A DNA stretch of 64,000 nucleotides. It comes from Vandiemenella viatica. Lineage: Eukaryota > Arthropoda > Insecta > Orthoptera > Morabidae. The stretch is from contig JARYHS010008074.1 of the NCBI GenBank assembly GCA_031002005.1, positions 10,176,924 to 10,240,923 of the forward strand, read 5' to 3'. Shown piece by piece: positions 34,871-46,597 of this stretch; positions within the stretch are counted from its first letter, which is position 1; the number at the start of each line of letters is the position of its first letter. The position numbers were made by a program, and so were the translations under genes. The notes below the pieces were generated by a model that was not told the origin of the DNA, did no database searches, and saw nothing but the letters and a program-made list of their open reading frames with translations.

Positions 34871-35697
34871 CCGATGTCGTGGTGCACATGCATGTGTCGT
34901 CGGCTGCGGAGGCCCATCGTTAGGAGTGTTCGGTGCACTGTGTGTTCAGGTACACTTGTACTCTGCCCAACATTAAAGTCTGATGTTAGTTCCGCCACAG
35001 TTCGCCACCTGTCCTGTTTTACGTCTGCCAGCCTACGACGTCCGACATGCGTAATAAGGGATGGCCGCCAGACCGGCATACAAGCAATAACTCTGAAAAG
35101 AAGACGAGTGGTGATAAAAAATGGCCACGTTTTTTCACTTTACCTAGAGACTGCCATTACAGTAGAAACTTTTTTCCGTATTTCAATGCACAAACAATTA
35201 TTGTGAAGTTGTGGCACGCATTCGCTGTACCCGCGCAAATATCTGTATTTCAAGAATTTTACAGTCACCCCTCAACAAGAATGAGAAGTGGTAACTTAGG
35301 AGGGTCTATGAGTATACATCACTGACACAGGTATTAGAGCAGATAAACCTGTAGAACTCCCACCACATAATCGCGTTACCATCCCTGGCTACAGGAACAA
35401 ACACCACTAAACGCGTTTTATTTTTGTCATTGTCGGAGTGTCCACAGTGACTCTTGGCGATAAACGGCTATTTGTATGTCTAAACTACAACAGATACTAA
35501 TTAACATGCGGACCGGGAATCGAACCCTCCATCTCCCATGGCAGTCCCGAACGTTAACAAACCCACCCACCAGGAGGAAAAAAAAGTACCTCTGAAAGGA
35601 GGACGAATATATAGACCTGCAGTGAATCACCTACCTGCCTATAAAGTTATATTGAATTGGATAAAAGCACATGCGATTCTTTTTTATGGTTCTACGC
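34871..35697 (+). repeat. 832-bp tandem duplication, copy 2 (right arm only)
   Basis: Second copy of 34039-34870. It contains the N-terminal Tc1 relic (minus strand 34871-35040) and the tRNA-like unit at 35509-35576. It continues into the SINE tail CCTTTAGAGGCGGGG, as the left arm does in mirror image. Confidence 0.92.
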
Positions 35698-37112
35698 CTT
35701 TAGAGGCGGGGAAAGGACAGTGGACGAGGAACGGGAAGGAATTCTCATGGAAAATGATGAAATTATCCCCGGCATTCGTCTCGCGTTATTTGGGGAAACC
35801 ATGGAAAACCCAAATCTGGATGCCTGGACGGGGATTCGAAACCGCACCCTCCCAAATGCTAGGTCAGATCTTTACCGATCACGATGCGTGATAGGACTGG
35901 TGCAGGGAACGGGGTGGAATTCAGACATGGCCTTTTGAAGGAACCAACCCGATATTCAACTGAAGTATGGAGTAATGGCTAGTCTGGTCATTATGACCAG
36001 GGTTTTTATTGCCTGCGCATTCCGCACCTATCCTAGCCTACGTGAACTTAGCCGGGTGTAGAGAACCTACAGTTTAAACTGGAAACCAAACAACGGAAGT
36101 GTTCTGGTGTAACTACATTACAACGCAAGTTGTGCCAGATGTGAATGTCAGGTTAAGGGCTTTTGAAAATCGCAGCTGAGACCGGGATTAGAATCTGGAC
36201 TTTTCACTTTCCAGTCAAATTGCTTAAGCACCAAATGCAGTAATTTCGCAAAAAAAGCATGGAATGCTGAAATTTCGATGTTCGGACAGGGATTCCAACC
36301 CACGTCCTCCCGAATGTGAAGCGACAACATTGCATCTCACCCCACCATGCTCGTTATTGCCGTAGTCATTTCACGTGTTCAGTCCTGTCCTTAGGTAATG
36401 CTGTTACGACTGAGAACGGGAAGGAATTCTGCCATGGAAAATGAAGATATTATCCCGACATTCGCCTCGCGTTATTTGGGGAAACCATGGAAAACTCAAA
36501 TCTGGATGCCGGACTGGGATTCGAGCCACGCCCTCCCAAATGCTAGGCCAGATCTTTACCGATCACGAAGTGTGATAGGACTGGTGCAAGGATCGGAATG
36601 GAATTCAGGCATGGTCTTTTGAAGGACCCAACCAACATTCACCTGAAGTACGGAGTAATGGCTCGTTTGGTCATTATGACCAGGGTTTTTTATTGCCTGC
36701 GCATTCCGCCTCTATCCTAGCCTACTTGAACTTAACAGGGTGTAGAGAACCTACAGTTTAAACTTGAAACCGAACAACGGAAGTGTTAAGGCGTAACTAC
36801 ATTACGACGCAAGTTGTGAAAGATAGATGAAGGTCAGGTTGAGGGCTTTTCACTTTCCCGTCAGATGGCTTAAGCACCGAATGCAGTAATTTCATAAAAA
36901 GCATGGAAAGCCGAAATCTTGATGGTCGGGGCAGGGATTCAAACCCACGTCCTCCCGACGCCTTTTTGAAGGAAACACACCGGCATTCGCTTGGAATGAT
37001 TTAGGTAAACCATTAAAAACCCAAATTTGGATGCCTGGACGGGGGTTCGAACCCGCGTCCTCCCGAATGTGAGGCCAGAGAGTTAACCGCTCACCCACCA
37101 CGCTCAGTATGA
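35698..37112 (-). mobile_element. Right-arm SINE chain with empty LINE site
   Basis: Minus-strand SINE copies at about 35698-35935, 36240-36350, 36410-36625 and 36880-37112 mirror the left-arm chain. The point equivalent to the LINE insertion is intact at about 36800-36815, reading GGCGTAACTACATTACGACGC. Confidence 0.85.
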
Positions 37113-39375
37113 GCCGTAAGAATACGCACAAAACACTCGCCGCCACAAACGTCTTTCGCCGAACTTATCGCAGTTAGTAAGTCTTGGTCACTCAATATCC
37201 GTACAGTATGCAATATGCCTCTGCCAAAGAAACGGGATAAGTAGCAAGATTGTGTAGTTGATTAGAGTTACTGTATTAGTCTCTAACATGCAGCGTCCCA
37301 GCTAAAGATGTTTTGTCAAAGTTCACACTATTTCCCTGTGTCTCTGGTGGCAGCAATATCTGCGTAACCAGTCATTTCAGATGTTTGGAAATTTCATGAT
37401 TATCGAAGCACCATGCAAAAAATTACTTCTCAGAATAGATATTTTTCAGTATTGCCCACGAAAATTACCGAGCGTGGTGGGTGAGTGTTAACGTTCTGAC
37501 CATGCATTCAGAAGGGCGCTGGTTCGAATCTCCGTCTGAGCATCCATATTCTGGTTTTCCATGGTTTCCCCAAATCACTCCAGGTGACCGTTCCCTGCAT
37601 CAATCCTATCCCGCCTCTAATGATATCGATGTTGGCGAGGTGTAAAGCCATACTGGTACGCTAATAATTTATCCACTTACGATGGTGATCCCTTAGTTCG
37701 TGGTCTGACGCTAATACACATGAGATTCGCATTCGGGAAGATGCGGTTTCGAATCCTTGTCCGGGCACCCACATCTGAATTTTCGCCTTGGTTTGTTCAA
37801 AAGGTCACTGCCGAATTTCTTCCAGTTACTTGCTCCCCGGTCCTTTCCCACTTCTAACGATTTTGACGTCAACGAGGTGAAGCCAGAAAAAAAAGGCTTT
37901 TTCCATAGCATTAATTTTTCGGGTGATATCCATACTAACCTGGCTGCTTACATATAAGTTACACACTTCAAGCACGTTCTTTACCCAACCTCCGTATCAA
38001 AATTGATCTGTCATACAACGTTGCAGCCAGCAACATTAGACATGTGAAATAAGGTAACGGAGCACTGTTCCTATCCACAATTGGGTTGATGCAGGTTGTA
38101 CTGGTCTGGAACCTAGGACGACGCGGTTTCGTCCGGTCAACCAAGTTTCGATTTTACAAGGTTTTTCCGCAACCGCTTGAGGTGAATGCCGGGATGGTTC
38201 CCACAAAGGACCATAGTCGAATTCCCCCCGTTCCTTCGTTCAATCCTCTGTCGCCTGTAAAGTTCACGATGAGAGACGACTGAAGAGGCATACAGGTAAC
38301 ACCCTTCGATTTTACAAGGCTTTTCCACAACATTATACAGGTGAAATAAGGAAACTGAGCTCCGTTCCTATCCACAATTGACATTCAGTGTATCGCACTA
38401 TAAACGTGACTCCATATTTATTTACTTCGCATGCACAGATACTTGTTTGTTATCACTAGCGCGCGATGGATGCCTGGACGGGGATTCGAACCCGCGTCCT
38501 CCCGAATGTGAGGCCAGAGAGTTAACCGCTCACCCACCACGCTCGGTCTGAGTCGTAAGAATATGCACAAAACTTTGTCCAAAATACTCGCCGTCACAAA
38601 CGTCTTTCGCCGAACTTATCGCAGTTAGTAAGTCTTGGTCGCTAGGAAACACCTCTGCAGCCGTCCTGGGAACATTTCTTAGTACAGGATGATCCTAGTG
38701 GAATCGGTATATTCCACCTAAATAATTTATTACAATGCAGCAGCGGCAGTAAATTTTCGATTCAAGCTCTACGTACAACCATCAACGACGCTGCGTGAAC
38801 GCTACTGTGTTGTTTGCGGAGTTTAATTTTCTAAACAGCCACTCTTAGCGCGCACAATTAACGCCCCGCAGCAACGGTACATACAATACGCTATAGAAAC
38901 CTCACCCCCCAGCAATACAAAGCGTGGCTCAGAGCCCCAAATTTAAGATCAACTATCAGAAGTACAAGTTTTTTAAAAAATATTATAGTTTAATTGGAAA
39001 GGTTATTTTCATAGAATTATCATGATATAAACATTTTTTTTCTCGCTTTATGCCAAGAGTAGAAATTAAAAGCTTAATATTACGCGAAATGAAGTTGCGC
39101 TTAGGTCTGTGCATCAGGCGCGTTCGAGTGGGCGATAACAAAAGGGAGCATTGTGTGAGACTCGACCCCTCTTTAGGGCACCAACCTCTGGCTCAGCGAA
39201 CGAAATTTGTAATCAGCTATCGGAAATAGAAGTTTTTTAAAAAGTATTTTTAGATAAATAGAAAGTTCAGTTTTTTACAATCAACGCTGTATAAATTTTA
39301 TCATCGTACTTAGTGTGATTGGGGTAGAAATGACGTGCTTAATATTACGTTAAATGAGCTTTCAGAAATGTGTTT

Positions 39376-40140
39376 TCGTCGTATGTTTAAAGACATTAAT
39401 TCCTAACTTAAGAAAGAAACCTCATTGGTTTAAATCGCATTTTATTAAGCGCTCAATATAAAGTATATTGCTTATTCCCGTCCATTGAATGCCGTCAAAC
39501 AACGATCGCTGGTTCGAATCCCCGTCTGAGCATCCATATTCTCGTTCGTCGTATGTTTAAAGACATTAATTCCTAACTTAAGAAAGAAACCTCATTGGTT
39601 TAAATCGCATTTTATTAAGCGCTCAATATAAAGTATATTGCCTATTCCCGTCCATTGAATGCCGTCAAACAACGATCGCTGGTTCGAATCCCCGTCTGAG
39701 CATCCATATTCTCGTTCGTCGTATGTTTAAAGACATTAATTCCTAACTTAAGAAAGAAACCTCATTGGTTTAAATCGCATTTTATTAAGCGCTCAATATA
39801 AAGTATATTGCTTATTCCCGTCCATTGAATGCCGTCAAACAACGATCGCTGGTTCGAATCCCCGTCTGAGCATCCATATTCTCGTTCGTCGTATGTTTAA
39901 AGACATTAATTCGTAACTTAAGAAAGAAACCTCATTGGTTTAAATCGCATTTTATTAAGCGCTCAATATAAAGTATATTGCTTATTCCCGTCCATTGAAT
40001 GCCGTCAAACAACGATCGCTGGTTCGAATCCCCGTCTGAGCATCCATATTCTCGTTCGTCGTATGTTTAAAGACATTAATTCGTAACTTAAGAAAGAAAC
40101 CTCATTGGTTTAAATCGCATTTTATTAAGCGCTCAATATA
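39376..40140 (-). repeat. 170-bp tandem array, 4.5 copies (right arm)
   Basis: Mirror of 19481-20245 with the same copy number and the same third-boundary variant (CCTATT near 39640). The rarer C variant in the GTTACGAATT block is in the two outermost right units but only the outermost left unit, so the arms have begun to drift or exchange. Confidence 0.95.
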
Positions 40141-40539
40141 AATAAAATCGACAGCACGTGGCCAACCCGACGGCGAACCACGTGGCGGCGCCCGCCCCCA
40201 CCGCCGCAGCATGTACCTGTTATTTGCCTCGGCATGTAACTGTTATTTGCCTCGGCATGTACCTGTTATTTGCCTCGGCACGCACTGGCAAATACCTCCG
40301 CGAATTCCTCGTTCGAAAAAAAAGGAGCGGCAGGTCGACATCTGTCCGAAAGTCCAGTTGCTCGCTCAAGTGGTCTGGCAACGGCTGCGTCACACCTGGT
40401 GCGGCTAGAGGGGTGCGTGGTCAAGGACAATAGGGGTGTAACTGAGGTTAGTCAAGTGGTCCTCAAGTCAAGTGGTTAGTCAAGTGGCCCTCATGTCAAG
40501 TGGTTAGTCAAGTGGCCCTCAAGTCAAGGTGGTGAGGGG

Positions 40540-40866
40540 AGAGAACATAGGTGTGAAAATTATTGACAGTGGGAGGGGGGAGAACAATAGAGGTGTGAAA
40601 ATGATTGACAGGTGGGAGGGGGAGAACAATAGAGGTGTGAAAATGATTGACAGGTGGGAGGGTGGAGAACAATAGAGGTGTGAAAATGATTGACAGGTGG
40701 GAGGGGGAGAACAATAGGTGTGAAAATGATTGACAGGTGGGAGGGGGGAGAACAATAGAGGTGTGAAAATGATTGACAGGTGGGAGGGGGAGAACAATAG
40801 AGGTGTGAAAATGATTGACAGGTGGGAGGGGGGAGAACAATAGAGGTGTGAAAAATGATTGACAGT
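40540..40866 (+). repeat. 42-44 bp minisatellite, about 8 units (right arm)
   Basis: Units carry GGTGTGAAAATGATTGACAG followed by a G-rich block and AGAACAATAG. The left arm has about two. Long frames on the minus strand (40508-40984) are read-through of this repeat. Confidence 0.9.
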
Positions 40867-40903
40867 TCTTTTGTGTGGGCTCACATCCCCCTTTTATCCC
40901 TAC

Positions 40904-40955
40904 TTGTGTGTGTGTGTGTCTGTGTGTGTCTGTGTTGGGGGAGGGAGGCAGTTTG
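40904..40955 (+). repeat. TG-rich satellite, right flank of the palindrome
   Basis: TTGTGTGTG runs and one TTGGGGGAGGGAGGCAGTTT block, in the same orientation as the left flank. The complement expected of a continuing palindrome is not present, so the inverted structure ends at 40903. Confidence 0.9.
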
Positions 40956-42375
40956 GTCGTCCCTGATGTTGTCAGATGAGGCATGAGTGATTATGGAATA
41001 ATATATCTGTGTAGGCGTATTGTATGTGAGTGTGTGTTAGGTAGTGTTTGAATCAGTAGTTTCCTGTGTGTTTTGGTACGTATATGCGTGATGTATGGGA
41101 GGGTCTGTGACTAAGTAATTAAGTCTGTGGTTTCGTATATGTGAGTCTATTTATGTGAGTGCCTGTGTAGGAGAGTTAAATTACTGCATGACGGGTCAAA
41201 CAAGTATTTCTTTACCAAATGAATAATACTTCGAATTGACGTGAATGAAGTGTAATATAATTTTTTATTTTAAAACTGTCACTCTTCATCTTTGTTTAAC
41301 CCTTTAGCTTTGAAGACACTCGAAAACGGCGTATCGGTTAATAATACGAGATAAAAGTGACGAGATGGATTACGGAGCGCATATGACATTGGCAGTCTTA
41401 ACACTGGCAGCAAACAAAGGCTGAATCTACAACTGCTAGCTGAGAAAATGCTCTACGATAAAGGTTGCTTCCACCAGCATTTCTGATTTGAAGTTAACCC
41501 TGTTTAATGTGTTCTGCCAGCTAGGAAGGAACCATACTTTATCCATGTCATAACACTATTCTGTATTCTACTTAGTATCTACAGAGGCCCTAAGTTAGCT
41601 CTAAAAACACAAAGTTGTATAGCTAATTGTAAATTATACTAGGAACAATCCGCAAGTATTGAAATATGGTACAATTTCTTCATAAAATAAGCGCATCTTT
41701 AACTTTATACTCAAGTAATGGCCTTAGCAAGGTTTATACATCAATGTCCATACGTCTCTTGTAAATACATTCATTACTCTTGCGAGTAGAAAAAATATTT
41801 CTTGCGGTTGATTATGGCGTGCATGCACCAGGGAAAATATACGAAGTCAGACAGGCAATGAATCCGTGTTAAATAACTCGCCAAAAGCTGAAATTCTGTA
41901 ACGTCTGAAGCACCTGCCATTATTTAATTTTTTAAGTGTAACGACACTCCTGTGATTGCCGAAATTGCAACTAATACAACGAAGTACAACCAATCCGTGA
42001 TCTAAAGTACGTGAAATATTTGAGATGTAAGAAATCGAAGTAAACAGAAGTGAAGTGCGGCTCACGGAATGGTTTACGTAGCCTTGACATCAGCACGTCT
42101 GCCCCTCGACGTCCATATGCATGAGGCGGCAGCTGTCGCCGGCATCAGCGGTAATACTAACCGGAAATTTACTGTGTGCGTACTCCACCACTCTGAAGCT
42201 ACGCGATGTGCTGTCCGATTAACGGATTAGCGCTAAATACTATCTAACGCGCTGTTGCACTGCCAACGCAATTTGCATACGGCATTAAAAGTAATTATCG
42301 CACTTGTGAATTCAAGTCTGAAGCCGGAAATACGGCATCAGCGTCCACCTACAGTGGTCGGGTATAATCTCGATA
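40956..42375. other. Unassigned region right of the palindrome
   Basis: Begins with a TGTG-rich, non-satellite stretch, then AT-rich DNA. No gene or element boundary recognised. Confidence 0.4.
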
Positions 42376-42377
42376 TA

Positions 42378-43232
42378 CAGGGCGTTCGCCGGGAAACGCA
42401 ACCCACTGTTAGCGCTACAAGGAAGAAACTGCTCCCGGGCGAGCGAGCGGTCAGTTTCCGGCATTGTTCGACCGTCGGCCGCGGACTATTTCATAATAAT
42501 TACGCTTCATAAACTTCATAAACTTGTGTGCTAAGCATTTAAATGTGACGTAATTCATTAGCTTACCTTATAAAAGATGCTGGAAGTGTTGACCCTCTTG
42601 TGTAATGCACATTTCACATCTTCTGAACATATTTCGAGACACACGCTGCCCTAACTGACTTAATTATTTTTTGGGTGACTGTTCTAGTCGAAAAGCGATA
42701 TCGTCAATTTTCTCCTCTGTGAGAATACGGTTGACCGACAGTCTCTTTTTGTTAAAAAATGAACCCGTTTCTCTTACTTTTTTAACCAGACGCAGAATTG
42801 TTGATTTAGCTGGCAGTAAAGCGCCAGGAAATTCGCGACGAAATTTACTGCGACACTTTTTAAACGACTTCTTCTTCACATATGTATCGTAGAGAAATAT
42901 TCTTTGTTGCAAACTGTAACGTACCATAATTTTACTCACACTCAAACACGGTACAGATTAATAAGAGTATGAAGCCCCAAACCAGCCAAACCGCAAAGAA
43001 ACGTTTATTCACAACACTGATTAATAAGAGACTGAAGTCACAAACTATCTAAAATGCAAAGAAACCGTTCTTAACAATGTAAGGGTCACTGCACTGCACT
43101 GTTGGGGCAGCGGAGGTGTTAAACAGTGCGGTGATTCACGGTGCCGTGTGGCGGAAACTGCTGGCACGACTGACCGAGCAAGTTGCCGACGGCAACAGAC
43201 TGGTAGGATAGCGTTTCCCGGCGAACGCCCTG
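42378..43232 (-). mobile_element. mariner/Tc1-type element, 855 bp, TA duplications
   Basis: Perfect inverted ends of at least 22 bp begin CAGGGCGTTCGCCGGGAAAC, with TA on both sides (42376-42377 and 43233-43234). An HTH-domain frame lies on the minus strand. At 855 bp it is too short for a whole transposase gene, so it is an internally deleted copy. Confidence 0.92.
42664..42945 (-). pseudogene. Transposase N-terminal helix-turn-helix domain
   Basis: The 93-residue frame opens MSVSKIMVRYSLQQRIFLYD and has a helix-turn-helix pattern. It includes STILRLVKKVRETGSF (the recognition-helix region), then basic RLSVNRILTEEKIDDIA. This matches the N-terminal DNA-binding part of insect mariner/IS630-type transposases, where a first HTH ends in a phrase like KFEETGSV before a Gly-Arg-Pro linker. 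The linker here lacks GRP. The DDE catalytic domain is missing, and the frame ends at the internal deletion. Bound by the element's own ends, it could still bind those ends if expressed, but no promoter is evident. Confidence 0.75.
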
Positions 43233-43602
43233 TATGACCAGCTACCCACTCGTCCCGACTCAGTTGCATTGTGACCACCAGTTTAGTTACTAAACGAAAC
43301 TTGGTGTTTTAGAAAGAACTGGACGTCAAGACATTCGCCTCGATCTAAGTGATTTTGTTATTAACTGATACTTTAACAATTAAAAACTGGAACTGGTAAG
43401 GGTATGAATACCCACGTCGCCTTGCTTCAACCCACTAACGACTTCTGGTCTAATGCGAGCTAAGAAGAAACATTTATAATGCCTGTAAAAACAGTTTATA
43501 ACCCAAAGTGAAATTGTAATTGCTCTTTCAAATAAAAATTAATTAAATACAGTTGCAGTCGAGTTTCTCAAGCATAGCATTAGCATAATAACGAATATTT
43601 AT
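43233..43602. other. Unassigned spacer between DNA elements
   Basis: No feature recognised. Confidence 0.4.
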
Positions 43603-43606
43603 TTAA

Positions 43607-45074
43607 GGGGGTAGGTACACCTAACACATACAAATATTTGATAAAGTTGAGATGTCATTTTCTACAAATCTATTTAAATTTGAGGGTTCTAATTTCTTAG
43701 CTCCATAGAACTGTTATAGCTAGATATAAAAATTGATTTTTAAAATAAAAATATTGTTTAACAATAGGATAATGTACCATCCAAATTGACAGTGAAAAAT
43801 ATATTGTTGTAAAGGGTTTTAAAGATAAAAGGCATAGTATTTGAAATTTTTCAGAAATGTTCTTTTAATATTGTAAACTAATATCAAGGCAACAAGTTGA
43901 ACCTATAATATAACATATTTAATTCTATATTTTTTATTAATAAATTTTTTTGTCAAGAAATGAAAATTTTTGCTTTTTTTTTTGCTTAAATATAAAGACA
44001 TTGTAAAATTTCAAAATGTTTTTTACTGGGTTAATTAATAACAGTTAGTGAGGTTATTACAACGCTACACTTTGACCTGCCTCACGGAAACATCGGTACT
44101 TCGTAATTTTATTATTTAACTTGGTCGCCACCAGCTGTTTGACGAACGTACTAATGATACTTACAGTTCTCTGTGATGTTAAGAACTCACTAGTTCACAG
44201 GAATTTGTAATAAGCAAGACACACTCACTCATAGGAAGTATTAAGTCGAACAACTTTTTATTATTCCAACGATTTGTGTCTTATATTAGTACTCCGACCA
44301 CCAACTTGAATTATTTATCACTTATCCGAAGATTGCAAGTTCTTTATGAGTGGAAAGTTTAATCACAAGATACTCTCCTTCAAACAGCAACATATTAAAT
44401 GTCTGTACCACAATTACCAGTTCACAACCTCTCATTAACAGTTCTCCAGGAACGTCTCACTGTATTTTCACACCATATGGCTTGTCTTACGTTAGCGACG
44501 TCAAGCCAATATTCATTTCCCGTCGCGGACGCTCGTATTACGTATCCATATGCCCGAATATTTCTTTCCGAATCTACCGAAAACACGTACACGTCGACAC
44601 ACACACTTCCCGCCACTCGTAACACTTGACTACTCCTCTGCCACAGAGGTTAGACCCTCGCGGTATATCGATATTTATACAAAGATTGCAAGTCCAATGT
44701 AATGTTACAACATATTTTTCATTTGAGAAAAGCTGCATAAACAATAATGGTTCAGACTGTAGTACTTAGTATGTAGAACATGTCCTGCAAATTTGAAAAA
44801 GATCTATGCATATGAAAAAAAGTTATCTTTAAAACCATTTGATGAATTGCTGTTTTGAGATATTTAAGGTTAAAGATTTGGATCACCTTCAAGTGCAGTA
44901 AGATTTAAATGGCTGTCAATCGTGTAGGGCATTGCTTAATCACACATAATTCCCACACTGTTGAAGATATTGAAATAATTTTTCACTAAAATGAAGCCAA
45001 AACTATAAACTGTTTTTGTGAATAATAAAAAAAAAAGTCATTTTTTTTGAAACCTGATAAGTGTACCTACCCCC
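43607..45074. mobile_element. TTAA-flanked DNA element with 14-bp inverted ends
   Basis: GGGGGTAGGTACAC and its complement bound 1468 bp, with TTAA at 43603-43606 and 45075-45078. TTAA duplications occur in piggyBac and Kolobok superfamilies. No transposase frame is visible, and the interior is AT-rich apart from the GC-richer block at about 44040-44700. Superfamily not decided. Confidence 0.8.
44040..44700 (-). mobile_element. Possible solo LTR inside the TTAA element
   Basis: Base composition shifts sharply inside the AT-rich element. On the minus strand the block has a TATAAATA box (near 44675), a GC-richer middle, and AATAAAAAG (near 44255) as a possible poly(A) signal. This is the U3-R-U5 order of an LTR. 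Clear TG...CA ends and a 4-6-bp duplication were not identified, so the call is tentative. Confidence 0.3.
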
Positions 45075-45329
45075 TTAAGGAAATAATAATATTTTTCGTT
45101 CTACATTGCGAACTTTTCTTCCCCGTGTAATCATTAAATGCGTCAGTCATCTGTGCTACGTTGCTGACAGTTTTCGATATTCAGAGACATGTAGCACATG
45201 TGATCACGCCCCTGTGCGGACAGTCAGAATGTTGTTTGAAGAAAGTATGTGGGAACGGTCCCGTCTCTTCGACGGGCCAGTATCAACACACTGATGGCCA
45301 AATCTTTGTTCGCTTATCGATATTACTAA

Positions 45330-46040
45330 CTGTTACCCACGACTTCGCTTACATGGACTTACATTTCTTTGCTAGAACTAGATACAGAAAGCTGTAAGTT
45401 ATGCACGAGGTGACAAAATACCTAAGGTGAGGAAGCGGGATTGGGATTAACTGAAGACAGCTTTAATTTCAGATTGGTCTTATCTTCTTTCTTCACCATG
45501 AGCGTCAGATCCTTCGGTTCTGATAACTTTAGGTACTTGGTGCTCTGCTGAAGCTTCACCTTAGGCCTGACAAAATACACTGATGCCAGAAATTTCTAGG
45601 AAGATAAAAAATAATAGTATGGTTCGGCACAAGTTAGAATCTGTACTAAATAATAAGTTTCGCTATAAACGAAATTTTTGAAGCGGCCATACACTAAATG
45701 ACTGCGACAGAAACACAGCGTGAGCGACTGATGTAACATTAAAGATTCACAGTCACATCCGTCTGTCTGTCACCTTTCGGTGAGTAATCAAAATTTCATG
45801 ACAATAGCTCTTATTCATCCTGAAAAACGTTTACAGTGTCCTTCCTAAAGATACAAAGTATTTCCTTATCGAATTTGATCAGTATCGGTATATATGATTA
45901 GTCATCAAAGCGTAACAGACAGACATAGACTTATTTTCGCTTTTATAATATTATTAGTGTAGATCATACACAAGCTGACTGCGATAGAAGCAAAGCCTAG
46001 GCGATCAACGTAGCATATAAAAGTAAACGCGTACGTTATT
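45330..46040 (+). mobile_element. RTE-derived 3' end repeats, partly duplicated
   Basis: TTACCCACGACTTCGCTTAC (45340) and the end CTTTTATAATATTATTAGTG (45950) are the familiar start and tail of short RTE-linked repeats in insects. A GACTGCGACAGAAACACAGC block (45700) recurs in diverged form at about 45978 as a second partial copy. There is no coding content. Confidence 0.55.
45422..45567. mobile_element. Tiny TIR element, 11-bp target duplication
   Basis: CTAAGGTGAGGAAGC and its near complement GCTTCACCTTAG bound about 145 bp. TGACAAAATAC flanks it at 45411-45421 and 45568-45578. Long (9-11 bp) duplications point to a Mutator-like MITE. It splits the RTE-derived repeat. Confidence 0.65.
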
Positions 46041-46149
46041 GTTGACCGGGAGATACCATAGGATTGTTATTTCTCCGACGATTTGCTAATCTGGAATATA
46101 CAGTTTAATGTAACAACGGAACGTCTAGACAAGGTTTATATGATTAAAA

Positions 46150-46240
46150 AAAAGGCCTGTTAAAAATTCCTGACCCTTCCGGGATTTGAACCCGATATCT
46201 TGCTCAGAACTTTTGAAGACACACACCCTGACCACTTATT
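46150..46240 (-). mobile_element. tRNA-derived SINE head, family 2
   Basis: On the minus strand, AAGTGGTCAGGGTGTGTGTC followed by the B box GGTTCAAATCCCGG, 34 bases on, gives the spacing of a pol III promoter. The sequence differs from family 1. Tail not defined. Confidence 0.55.
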
Positions 46241-46329
46241 TTGGTTCCCCGCCATTTGTCTCTTACTCAGTTTCGATGGTTCCTCACTTTATTCGTCTAT
46301 AACAATTAAAAACTTTGCGAAGGAGCTTT

Positions 46330-46597
46330 TCTTTTGAGTTGTTGTTATTATGTTATGTTGTTCTACAAAGCAAAACTAGTATTCTTGTTTTGTTTTACTC
46401 TTGTTTGCGATTCTGTAGTAGACGGCGTGTCCTAATAGCCACATTGTGGAATTATGTTTAGTGTCAGGATATGCTATCCTCTGTGGTTTTATTAGTTGTT
46501 TGGTTTTGATCTGATTTTGGCAGTTCAGTTTATTATTGCTACTCTTTCTTTTGTCCATTGCCACATTTCCTCAGCTCCTTCACACTCAAATCTGTGG
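46330..46597 (-). pseudogene. Exploded LINE, ORF2 C-terminal end
   Basis: Minus-strand translation gives LFHRFECEGAEEMWQWTKER (46597-46540) and then WLLGHAVYYRIANKSKTKQEY (to 46376). This is the terminal part of a LINE ORF2, where a zinc-finger-like HR-EC-G block is followed by W-W-T-R and a final helical segment. It continues the fragment at 49515-49680. The 2.9-kb hAT at 46606-49506 sits exactly between them. Confidence 0.7.

Larger units (their letters stand above)
32477..40903 (-). repeat. Giant palindrome, right arm
   Basis: Inverted copy of the left arm, 8.4 kb. It lacks the LINE and shows the uninterrupted target at about 36800-36815. It has an 832-bp tandem duplication (34039-35697) and a longer outer minisatellite (40540-40866). 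The outer tip ends in CCCTAC at 40903, mirroring the left tip at 18971. Confidence 0.95.

Noticed and set aside
40508..40984. 158- and 121-codon frames on the minus strand
   Set aside because: Translation of the 42-44 bp minisatellite in several frames. The repeated peptide follows the DNA period.
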